Below are positions 1 through 5,295 of a DNA stretch of 8,042 bases, piece by piece. Each line of letters starts with the position of its first letter. The stretch's first letter is position 1. Location of the stretch: the NCBI GenBank assembly GCA_946482115.1, contig CAMLQP010000126.1, forward strand, positions 1-8,042, given 5' to 3'. Position numbers and translations under genes: made by a program. The notes under the pieces are model-generated. The model saw only the letters and a list, made by a program, of their open reading frames with translations, had not been told where the DNA came from and did not search any database. Source of the DNA: an uncultured Comamonadaceae bacterium (lineage in GTDB: Bacteria > Pseudomonadota > Gammaproteobacteria > Burkholderiales > Burkholderiaceae).

Positions 1-101
1 AGGGAGACGGCGCCGATGTTGAAGGAGAGCTGGGCCGAGGCGGCCAGGGGCAGCAAGGCCACGGCGGCGGCGATCAGGGTTTGGCGGGCGGTCAGTTTCA
101 T
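1..101 (-). CDS. Exported protein, N-terminal fragment (possible TorF-type putative porin)
   Basis: Only the first 33 codons are present; the gene continues off the left edge. The translation starts MKLTARQTLIAAAVALLPLA and ends its signal peptide at an A-S-A motif, giving a basic n-region, an alanine/leucine core and a signal peptidase I site around residues 22-24. The mature part begins QLSFNIGAVS. That beginning resembles the Gcw_chp/TorF family of putative outer-membrane proteins, whose mature ends often read like LxxNxGxVSDYRxRG, but too little is left to be sure. The start is well supported: a GGAG Shine-Dalgarno (complement of 110-113) lies 8 nt before the ATG at 99-101. The gene is divergent from the kinase-like gene at 281. 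Existence of the gene is likely; the family assignment is tentative. Confidence 0.6.
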   Translation of the reverse strand, partial: MKLTARQTLIAAAVALLPLAASAQLSFNIGAVS

Positions 102-180
102 GGGGTGGGCTCCGGACGGGGGAATGAACAGTGTGTTTCACCAGGCAACTGTCATTCTGTGTCAGCGCCATGACCCGGGC

Positions 181-221
181 AGGAGCCACTGGCACCGGCC
201 ACCCTGGCGCCAGTGGCTCCT
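181..221. repeat. Strong inverted repeat / stem-loop in divergent intergenic region
   Basis: A perfect 13-bp inverted repeat (AGGAGCCACTGGC at 181-193 with its complement at 209-221) encloses a 15-nt spacer. Inside the spacer, GCCA (198-201) can pair with TGGC (205-208), so the whole can fold into one long stem with a four-base bulge (194-197). It is followed on the + strand by only TTTG, so it is a poor intrinsic terminator. It lies about 80 nt upstream of the leftward gene and 60 nt upstream of the rightward one. It could be a transcript insulator, a leader structure of the leftward mRNA, or the terminator of an unrecognised small + strand RNA. Confidence 0.6.
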
Positions 222-264
222 TTGTGGCGACGGCACCACACAGGGGTGGCCCGGGGGATTTCGG

Positions 265-270
265 GATAAT
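265..270 (+). promoter_or_regulatory. Candidate -10 element GATAAT
   Basis: GATAAT matches the sigma-70 -10 consensus at five of six positions in an otherwise GC-rich region, 10 nt before the proposed TTG start of the kinase-like gene. No convincing -35 element sits 16-18 nt upstream. If it is used, transcription would begin around 276-278 and the mRNA would be leaderless or almost so. The same GATAAT hexamer occurs before the AraC-type gene on the other strand. Confidence 0.35.
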
Positions 271-280
271 CCGGCGCATC

Positions 281-1012
281 TTGTCTGCCCCGCCCTTTCC
301 CCCCCAGCAATGGACCAAGACCACCGACCGGCCGCTGCGCAGCTGGCGCAAGTCGCTGGGTGTCTGGCTGTTCGCGCATTTCGTCGGCGTGCCGGTGCCC
401 TGGCGGGCGGTGCGCCAGTCGGACGGCCGGGCGCTGCTGGCCTACGAGCACCAGCGCCTGCTGTCGCTGGCGGCCGCCGGCGAGCACGTGCCCCCGGTGC
501 TGGCCTATGACGGCGAGCGCCTGGTCACTGGCCACCTGGGCACCACGCTGGACCGCTGGCTGCACGACCTGCCCACCGAACGCACCCTCGACCTGATGAA
601 GGCCGCCGCCGACGACCTCGCGCGCTTTCACGCGCGGGGCCACTGGCACGGCGGCGCCCAGGTGCGCAACCTCACCTGGGATGGCAAGCGGTTCGCCCGG
701 CTCGATTTCGAGGAGCGGCTGCGCCCGGGCATGGCGCTGTCCACGGTGCAGGTGTACGACGCGCTGCAGCTGCTGCTGTCGCTCACCCGCTGGCTGGACC
801 CCCTGGGCCCGGAGGCGGTGCGCGAGGTGCTGGTGGCCTACCACGCCCAGGCACCCATGGTGGATCTGCCCGGCTTCCTGCGCCAGCTGCTGCCCCGGCT
901 GCGGAGGGTGTCGCAACTGGCGGCCTGGGTGCCGCGCTACGACCGCTCCAAGGAAATGCACCGCCTGCGCACCCTGCTGGACGGCATGCAGGCCTTCGCC
1001 GAATCGGTCTGA
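281..1012 (+). CDS. Small protein-kinase-fold protein (Kdo/WaaP or RIO/APH-like), catalytic loop degenerate
   Basis: About 243 residues from the proposed TTG start. The N-terminus is hydrophilic and aromatic (QWTKTTDRPLRSWRK), followed by an N-lobe-like region. The centre holds a kinase-like catalytic loop HGGAQVRN (residues 123-130) and a metal-binding-like LDFEE (141-145), in the order and spacing of aminoglycoside-phosphotransferase, Kdo-kinase and RIO-type folds. The usual catalytic Asp of HGDxxxxN is Gly125, so it may be an atypical kinase or a pseudokinase. The C-terminus is helical and rich in Leu and Arg. No signal peptide or membrane segment is seen, so it is probably cytosolic or peripheral. 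The start is uncertain: ATG at 131 and 170 are in frame but would translate through the stem-loop at 181-221 and add an unlikely sequence. TTG at 281 has no clear ribosome site but follows a GATAAT element. The substrate is unknown; a link to lipopolysaccharide modification is only a family-based guess. Confidence 0.65.
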   Translation: MSAPPFPPQQWTKTTDRPLRSWRKSLGVWLFAHFVGVPVPWRAVRQSDGRALLAYEHQRLLSLAAAGEHVPPVLAYDGERLVTGHLGTTLDRWLHDLPTERTLDLMKAAADDLARFHARGHWHGGAQVRNLTWDGKRFARLDFEERLRPGMALSTVQVYDALQLLLSLTRWLDPLGPEAVREVLVAYHAQAPMVDLPGFLRQLLPRLRRVSQLAAWVPRYDRSKEMHRLRTLLDGMQAFAESV

Positions 1013-1015
1013 CCG

Positions 1016-1039
1016 CGCCCGCGGCCCGACAAGCGGGCG
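1016..1039 (+). terminator. Weak hairpin just after the kinase-like gene
   Basis: A 7-bp GC stem (CGCCCGC at 1016-1022 with GCGGGCG at 1033-1039) has a 10-nt loop and starts 4 nt after the stop codon. It is followed by AAAAGG rather than a T-run, so it is not a standard intrinsic terminator. It may stabilise the mRNA 3' end or help Rho-dependent termination. Confidence 0.3.
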
Positions 1040-1051
1040 AAAAGGTGACAT

Positions 1052-1119
1052 AAGTCAACTTGGGCGACTTGAAGTGGCCGAACGCGCAACACATGTTTCA
1101 GTCAAAACCTAGACTGAAA
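1052..1119. promoter_or_regulatory. Two palindromic elements upstream of the Fnr-like gene (candidate operators)
   Basis: The 132-bp gap before the Fnr-like gene is less GC-rich than its surroundings. It holds a perfect 8-bp inverted repeat TTTCAGTC (1096-1103) / GACTGAAA (1112-1119) with an 8-bp spacer, centred about 37 nt before the ATG. Upstream is a second set of short repeats: AAGTC (1052-1056) / GACTT (1066-1070), plus a direct repeat ACTTG at 1058-1062 and 1067-1071. Neither matches the FNR consensus TTGAT-N4-ATCAA nor the CRP consensus TGTGA-N6-TCACA. They could be sites for the downstream regulator itself or for another protein. No confident -35/-10 pair was found. Confidence 0.4.
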
Positions 1120-1144
1120 AGTTTGTGTTCTCGATTGCCTGGCC

Positions 1145-1846
1145 ATGCCCGTTTTCCCACCTCCCGTCATCCGTCGGCCCGACTGCTCGGCCTGCATCGC
1201 GCATGGCGAATGCGTGATCGGCGGCCTGCCGGCCGGCGATCGGCCGGCCTACCAGGCCCTGGTGCATGAACGGCCCTTCCAGAAGGGCGAGGTGCTGCTG
1301 CGCGAGGGCGAGATCGCGTCGACTTTCCGCGTCGTCAAGCTGGGCATGACGCTGCTGCTACGGCGCGGCCACGACGCGCGGCAGCGGCCCGTGGCCCTGT
1401 TCGGCGCGGGCCAGGTGCTGGGCAAGTTCGGGCTGGTGGGGCAGCCCAACGCGCTGACCTGCGTGGCGGCCTCGTCCGGCCGGCTGTGCGAGGTGGCGTT
1501 CGAGGATTTCGAGCGCAACGGCCTGTGGAACGACCGTTTCCAGCACCAGCTCGCACTGGCCTACGTGCGCTCCTACGGCCGCCTGGCCGACTGGGCCCAG
1601 GTGATGCGGGTCGGCGGGGTGCAAGGCCGGCTGGCGGCCGCGCTGCTGCTGCTGGCCAGCATGCAGCGCAGCCTGCTGGTGCGGCTGCCGTCGCAGCGGG
1701 TGCTGAGCCAGCTGCTGGGTGCGCGCCGCGAGACCATCGCCCGGGCCCTGCGCGCGCTGGAGCAGGCGCGGGCCGTCAAGCGGCGCGACCGCTGGCATTG
1801 CGAGCTGGTCGAGCCCCTGCTGGCGGCCCGGCTGCGGCTGGACTGA
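1145..1846 (+). CDS. Crp/Fnr-family regulator with FNR-type cysteines (probable iron-sulfur oxygen sensor)
   Basis: A 233-residue cytosolic transcription factor; E. coli FNR has 250. The N-terminus carries C14-x2-C17-x5-C23, exactly the FNR spacing (C20, C23, C29). A fourth cysteine, C115 in LCEVAFEDF, aligns with FNR C122 in VCEIPFETL. All four [4Fe-4S] ligands therefore appear present, implying oxygen- or NO-sensitive dimerisation. Residues about 40-125 form the cyclic-nucleotide-binding-like barrel, 130-160 the dimer helix, and 165-225 the winged helix-turn-helix. The recognition helix reads R195-R-E-T-I-A-R: R195/E196/R200 line up with CRP R180/E181/R185, while FNR has V208 and S212 where this protein has R195 and A199. 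DNA specificity may therefore differ from both. The position of FNR L28, beside the third cysteine, is E22. There is no clear Shine-Dalgarno before the ATG, but a stop codon 30 nt upstream in frame (1115-1117) limits alternatives. This is probably an Fnr paralogue, not the housekeeping FNR. Confidence 0.85.
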   Translation: MPVFPPPVIRRPDCSACIAHGECVIGGLPAGDRPAYQALVHERPFQKGEVLLREGEIASTFRVVKLGMTLLLRRGHDARQRPVALFGAGQVLGKFGLVGQPNALTCVAASSGRLCEVAFEDFERNGLWNDRFQHQLALAYVRSYGRLADWAQVMRVGGVQGRLAAALLLLASMQRSLLVRLPSQRVLSQLLGARRETIARALRALEQARAVKRRDRWHCELVEPLLAARLRLD

Positions 1847-1851
1847 CCCGC

Positions 1852-1888
1852 CGCCGCGCGGCGCAATGGCCGCTTTGATCACATTGCG
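1852..1888. repeat. Palindromes downstream of the Fnr-like gene
   Basis: Two overlapping symmetries sit 6 nt after the regulator stop codon. One is a perfect 12-bp palindrome CGCCGCGCGGCG (1852-1863). The other is a 7-bp inverted repeat CGCAATG (1862-1868) / CATTGCG (1882-1888) with a 13-bp spacer containing TTTGATCA. There is no T-run, so termination is doubtful. The TTGAT at 1875-1879 is one perfect FNR half-site, but its partner half is absent. The element may be an operator for the receptor gene or a mild transcription barrier. Confidence 0.35.
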
Positions 1889-1926
1889 GTCGAGAAGTCG
1901 CCGCTGCCCGCGGGTGGAGGGCACAC

Positions 1927-1993
1927 AAACGGCTGGCCGTCCGCAGAATCGCCCGCAGTGAAACGGCTGGCCGTCCATGGGCGGGAACCCGCC
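1927..1993 (+). repeat. Tandem-hairpin leader before the aerotaxis receptor gene
   Basis: A 16-bp sequence, AAACGGCTGGCCGTCC, occurs identically at 1927-1942 and 1961-1976 (34-bp period). Each copy contains ACGG-CTGG-CCGT, a short self-complementary hairpin. A third hairpin, GGCGGG-AA-CCCGCC (1980-1993), ends 6 nt before the GGAGG ribosome site at 2000-2004. ACGGC of either copy could also pair with GCCGT at 1991-1995 beside the ribosome site, so mutually exclusive folds are possible. It does not match the cyclic-di-GMP (GEMM) or other riboswitch consensus known to me. Confidence 0.5.
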
Positions 1994-2008
1994 GTGCTTG
2001 GAGGCCGA

Positions 2009-3559
2009 ATGAGAGTCAACCTGCCGGTAAGCCAGCGCGAACATCCTTTGGAAGACGGCCAGACCCTGCTGTCCACCACCGACCTCAAGGGTCGCATCAC
2101 CTACGCCAACGACGCGTTCATCGCCATCAGCGGCTTTTCGCGCGAGGAGCTTTACGGCAAGGCACACAATCTGGTGCGCCACCCCGACATGCCGGAGGCC
2201 GCCTTCGCCGACCTCTGGCGCACCATCCAGTCCGGCCGCACCTGGAGCGCGCTGGTCAAGAACCGCCGCAAGGACGGCGACCACTACTGGGTGCGCGCCA
2301 ATGCCACGCCGGTGCGCCGTGGCGGCGAGGTGGTGGGCTACCTCTCGGTGCGCACCAAGCCCGCACCCGACGAGATACTGGCGCACGCGACTCTCTACGC
2401 CCGGATCGCCGGGCAGGCCGGCCGCTGGTGCGTCCACCGGGGCCAGGTTCTCCGCGCCGGCTGGGCCGGGCTTGCCGGCCGCTGGCGCTTCGTCACCTAC
2501 GCCACCCGGCTGCAGCTGGTGGTGTGGGGCCTCGTCGCCGCCGGCCTGGGCCTGCAGCTGGCCGCCGGCAACGCCCACCCGGCACTGCTGGCGGCCTGGT
2601 GCCTGTGCGGCGCCGGGGCGGCGCTGGCGCTGCACCTGGGCTGCGCGCGGCCCGTGGCGCGGGTGGCCGAGCAGGCCCGCGCCGTGGCCAGCGGCGAGCT
2701 GGCCGAGGGCCTCTACCCCCACCGCGCCGACGCCGTCGGCTCGCTGATGCGCGCCATTGAACAAGCGGGGTTGAACCTGCGCGCGCTGGTGGCCGACATG
2801 CACACCAAGTCGCAGGCCATCGACGGCAGCGTGCGCGCCCTGCGCGAGGGCAACGAGGACCTGGCCGCCCGCACCGAGGAAGCCGCCGCCAGCCTGGAGC
2901 AGACCTCGGCCGCCATGGGCCAGCTGGTCGACGCCATCCATGCCAACAGCGCGACCGCGCGCCAGGCCGCCGGGCTGGCCGAGGAGGCGGTGGCCGTTAC
3001 CTCGCGCGGCGCCGGTCGCGTGGGCCATGTCGCTCACTGCATGCAGGGCATCGCCGCATCCAGCCGGCAGGTGGCCGACATCACCGCGCTGATCGACGGC
3101 ATCGCTTTCCAGACCAACATCCTGGCGCTCAACGCCGCCGTGGAGGCCGCCCGCGCGGGCGACCACGGCAAGGGCTTCGCGGTGGTGGCGGCCGAGGTGC
3201 GCGCGCTCTCGCTCAAGAGCGCCAGCGCGGCGCGCGACATCAAGGGCCTGATCGACGGCGCCGGCGAGCAGGTGTCGGCTGGCGCGCGTGCCGTGGCCGA
3301 TGCCGACCAGGCCATGCGCGAGGTGCGCGACGCGGTGACCCGCCTGTCCGGGCTGATGCACGACATCCGCGGCGCCGGCGAGGCGCAGGCGCAGGGCGTG
3401 GAGCAGGTCAACGCCGCCCTGGGGCAGCTGGAGCAGATGACACAGCACAACCGCACGCTGGTGCAGCGCAGCGCAGACCTCAGCGGCACGCTGGCCGAAC
3501 AGGCCGCCCGGCTGGAGGCGGCCGCCACGGTGTTCCAGAGCGGGGCCGGCGCCGCATGA
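2009..3559 (+). CDS. aer: Aer-type aerotaxis/energy-taxis receptor (PAS-methyl-accepting protein)
   Basis: A 516-residue inner-membrane chemoreceptor, nearly the length of E. coli Aer (506). Residues about 18-118 are a PAS domain with the Aer FAD-pocket residues at the same numbers as in E. coli: N34, R57-H58-P59-D60 and W70. NRRKDGDHYWVRAN follows. Residues 168-187 and 193-212 are two hydrophobic segments forming a membrane hairpin with almost no periplasmic part, so sensing is internal. A HAMP-like linker begins near P215. The coiled-coil signalling domain has its tip near IAFQTNILALNAAVEAARAG (365-384), which contacts CheA/CheW. There is no C-terminal CheR-binding pentapeptide, as in Aer. 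The ATG at 2009 is preferred over an in-frame GTG at 1958 because it has GGAGG 4 nt upstream and restores E. coli numbering. By family it senses redox or electron-transport state through FAD and steers swimming. The stop overlaps the next start (ATGA). Confidence 0.93.
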   Translation: MRVNLPVSQREHPLEDGQTLLSTTDLKGRITYANDAFIAISGFSREELYGKAHNLVRHPDMPEAAFADLWRTIQSGRTWSALVKNRRKDGDHYWVRANATPVRRGGEVVGYLSVRTKPAPDEILAHATLYARIAGQAGRWCVHRGQVLRAGWAGLAGRWRFVTYATRLQLVVWGLVAAGLGLQLAAGNAHPALLAAWCLCGAGAALALHLGCARPVARVAEQARAVASGELAEGLYPHRADAVGSLMRAIEQAGLNLRALVADMHTKSQAIDGSVRALREGNEDLAARTEEAAASLEQTSAAMGQLVDAIHANSATARQAAGLAEEAVAVTSRGAGRVGHVAHCMQGIAASSRQVADITALIDGIAFQTNILALNAAVEAARAGDHGKGFAVVAAEVRALSLKSASAARDIKGLIDGAGEQVSAGARAVADADQAMREVRDAVTRLSGLMHDIRGAGEAQAQGVEQVNAALGQLEQMTQHNRTLVQRSADLSGTLAEQAARLEAAATVFQSGAGAA

Positions 3560-5295
3560 CGCCGCCCCATGACCTAACCGGCGTGCTGGGCGTGTCCGAC
3601 GCCTCGATGGAGCGCACCGTCATCTCGGCCGCGCCCGACGGCATCCTGCTGGTGGCCGCCGACGGCACCATCCTGATGGCCAACCCCGCCATCGAGGCGA
3701 TCTCGGGCTACGCGGCTGACGACCTGGTGGGTCGCTCGATCGGCATCTTCCTGCCGCCCTGGCTGCGCGACAAGCACGACGGCCTGGTGCGCAGCTTCTT
3801 CCACCGTCCCAGCGCCCGGCCCATGGGCATGGTCAACCACTTGCAGCTCATGCGCAGCGACGGCCACCCGGTGTCCATCGACATCGCGCTGGGCAGCTGC
3901 GAGGCCCAGGGCGAGCCGGCGGTGGTGGTCTTCATCCGCGACATGACCGAGATGCGCCGCCTGCAGGAGGACATCCAGCACCAGGCCACCCACGACAGCC
4001 TGACCGGCCTGGCCAACCGCTGGATGTTCGGCCAGCACCTGCACCAGGCCATGGCGCGCTCGCAGCGCCACGGCCAGCCGCTGGGCCTGCTGCTGCTGGA
4101 CCTGGACGACTTCAAGGCCATCAACGACGGCCACGGCCACGCCGTGGGCGACCAGGTTCTGGTGGAGGTGGCGCGCCGCCTCAAGGCCTGCCTGCGCGGT
4201 GGTGACACGCTGGCGCGGCTGGGTGGCGACGAGTTCACCGTGCTGCTGCCCGAGGTGGCCGGGCGCGAGGGCGCGCGCCAGGTGGCCGACAAGCTGCTGC
4301 GCGCGCTGGCCCTGCCCTGCCGCCTGCATGGCTACGAGCTGCACCTGGCCGCCAGCATCGGCATCGCGCTGTACCCCGATGACGCACCCGACGGCGACAC
4401 CCTGATGCGCTACGCCGACATGGCCATGTACAGCGCCAAGGACGCCGGGCGCAACACCTATGCCGTCTACGCCAGCCGCATGGGCCGCCTGCTGGAGGAA
4501 AAGCTGCGCCTGCACGAGCGCCTCAAGCTCGCGCTGGGGCAGGGTGGCCTGTCGCTGCACTACCAGCCGCAGGTGGACGTGGTCAGCGGCCGCATGGTGG
4601 GCGTGGAAGCGCTTGCGCGCTGGCATGACCCCGAACTCGGCGAAATCTCGCCCGAGCGCTTCATCGCCGTGGCGGTGGGCACCGGGCTGATCCACGAGCT
4701 GGGCGAGTGGGTGATGCTGACCGCCTGCCGCCAGCTTGCGCGCTGGCACGCCGGCGGCATCCCGGTGCGGGTGTCGGTCAACCTCTCGGCCCAGCAGTTC
4801 CGCCGCCGCGATCTGGTGGAGCGCCTGCAGCGCCTGATGGCCGACACCGGGGTACCGGTGCAGGCGCTGGAACTGGAGATCACCGAATCCGAGGCCATGT
4901 CCGACCCGCAGCAGGCGCGCGAGCTGCTGCTGCGCCTGCGCACGCTGGGCGTGGCGGTCGCGCTGGACGATTTCGGCACCGGGTATTCCTCGCTGTCCTA
5001 CCTGCGCGACCTGCCGGTGGCGCGACTCAAGATCGACCGCGAGTTCATCCGCCACATCGCCGAGCGCGCGGCCGACGCCACGCTGGTGCGCGCCGTGATC
5101 GGGCTGGCCCACACCCTGGGCCTGCCGGTGGTGGCCGAGGGCGTGGAAACCGGGGAGCAGCTCGCCTTCCTGCGCGAGCACGGCTGCGAGGCCTGTCAGG
5201 GCTGGCTGTTCTCGCGCGCGGTGCCGCCCGAGGCCATAGAAGCCCTGTGGTTCGCCCAGGACGGCGCGGCGGAGTGCCCCGCCCGTCCAGGCTAG
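3556..5295 (+). CDS. PAS-GGDEF-EAL cyclic-di-GMP synthase/phosphodiesterase
   Basis: A 579-residue protein with no signal peptide or membrane segment, so cytosolic. Residues about 17-137 are a PAS domain (ISAAPDGILLVAADGTILMA), 140-300 GGDEF and 320-565 EAL. The cyclase signature GGDEF is intact (223-227), with an RGGD inhibitory site five residues before it (214-217). The phosphodiesterase part keeps EAL (351-353), N in VNLS, ELEITES (439-445), DDFGTG (471-476), K in LKID, EGVET (528-532) and Q548 (QGWLF; tyrosine is commoner than W550). Both activities are therefore possible in principle; which dominates cannot be read from sequence. The PAS ligand is unknown. The start codon overlaps the aerotaxis receptor stop as ATGA, with little ribosome site of its own, so translation is probably coupled. 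Together the pair suggests redox-dependent control of motility versus attachment. Confidence 0.93.
   Translation: MTPPHDLTGVLGVSDASMERTVISAAPDGILLVAADGTILMANPAIEAISGYAADDLVGRSIGIFLPPWLRDKHDGLVRSFFHRPSARPMGMVNHLQLMRSDGHPVSIDIALGSCEAQGEPAVVVFIRDMTEMRRLQEDIQHQATHDSLTGLANRWMFGQHLHQAMARSQRHGQPLGLLLLDLDDFKAINDGHGHAVGDQVLVEVARRLKACLRGGDTLARLGGDEFTVLLPEVAGREGARQVADKLLRALALPCRLHGYELHLAASIGIALYPDDAPDGDTLMRYADMAMYSAKDAGRNTYAVYASRMGRLLEEKLRLHERLKLALGQGGLSLHYQPQVDVVSGRMVGVEALARWHDPELGEISPERFIAVAVGTGLIHELGEWVMLTACRQLARWHAGGIPVRVSVNLSAQQFRRRDLVERLQRLMADTGVPVQALELEITESEAMSDPQQARELLLRLRTLGVAVALDDFGTGYSSLSYLRDLPVARLKIDREFIRHIAERAADATLVRAVIGLAHTLGLPVVAEGVETGEQLAFLREHGCEACQGWLFSRAVPPEAIEALWFAQDGAAECPARPG

Noticed and set aside
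131..280. ATG starts at 131 and 170 for the kinase-like gene
   Set aside because: They would place the long stem-loop inside the coding region and add residues unlike a protein N-terminus; neither has a good ribosome site. Not fully excluded.
641..665. TGGCAC motif suggesting a sigma-54 promoter
   Set aside because: It is inside the kinase-like coding region and lacks the TTGC half at the needed distance; the TGGCAC at 189-194 also lacks it.
1228..1248. 8-bp GC palindrome GCCGGCCG / CGGCCGGC
   Set aside because: It lies within the Fnr-like coding region and is explained by the codons of GLPAGDRPA in a GC-rich gene.
1862..1888. Canonical FNR or CRP site upstream of the receptor gene
   Set aside because: Only one half-site (TTGAT at 1875-1879, or TGTGA on the other strand) is present; the second half does not match either consensus.
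1927..2000. Cyclic-di-GMP (GEMM) riboswitch before the receptor gene
   Set aside because: An attractive idea next to a GGDEF-EAL gene, but the conserved GEMM-I core segments (such as CGCAAAGCC) are missing on both strands.
1958..2008. Upstream GTG start adding 17 residues to the aerotaxis receptor
   Set aside because: It lies inside the repeated hairpin leader, has no ribosome site, and the added residues have no counterpart in Aer. ATG at 2009 has GGAGG and gives E. coli-like numbering.
1358..3448. A 696-codon open frame on the minus strand
   Set aside because: It lies antisense to the Fnr-like and Aer genes, which have clear conserved domains. Its translation is low-complexity (rich in Ala, Gly, His, Gln, Arg), as expected of a GC-rich shadow frame.
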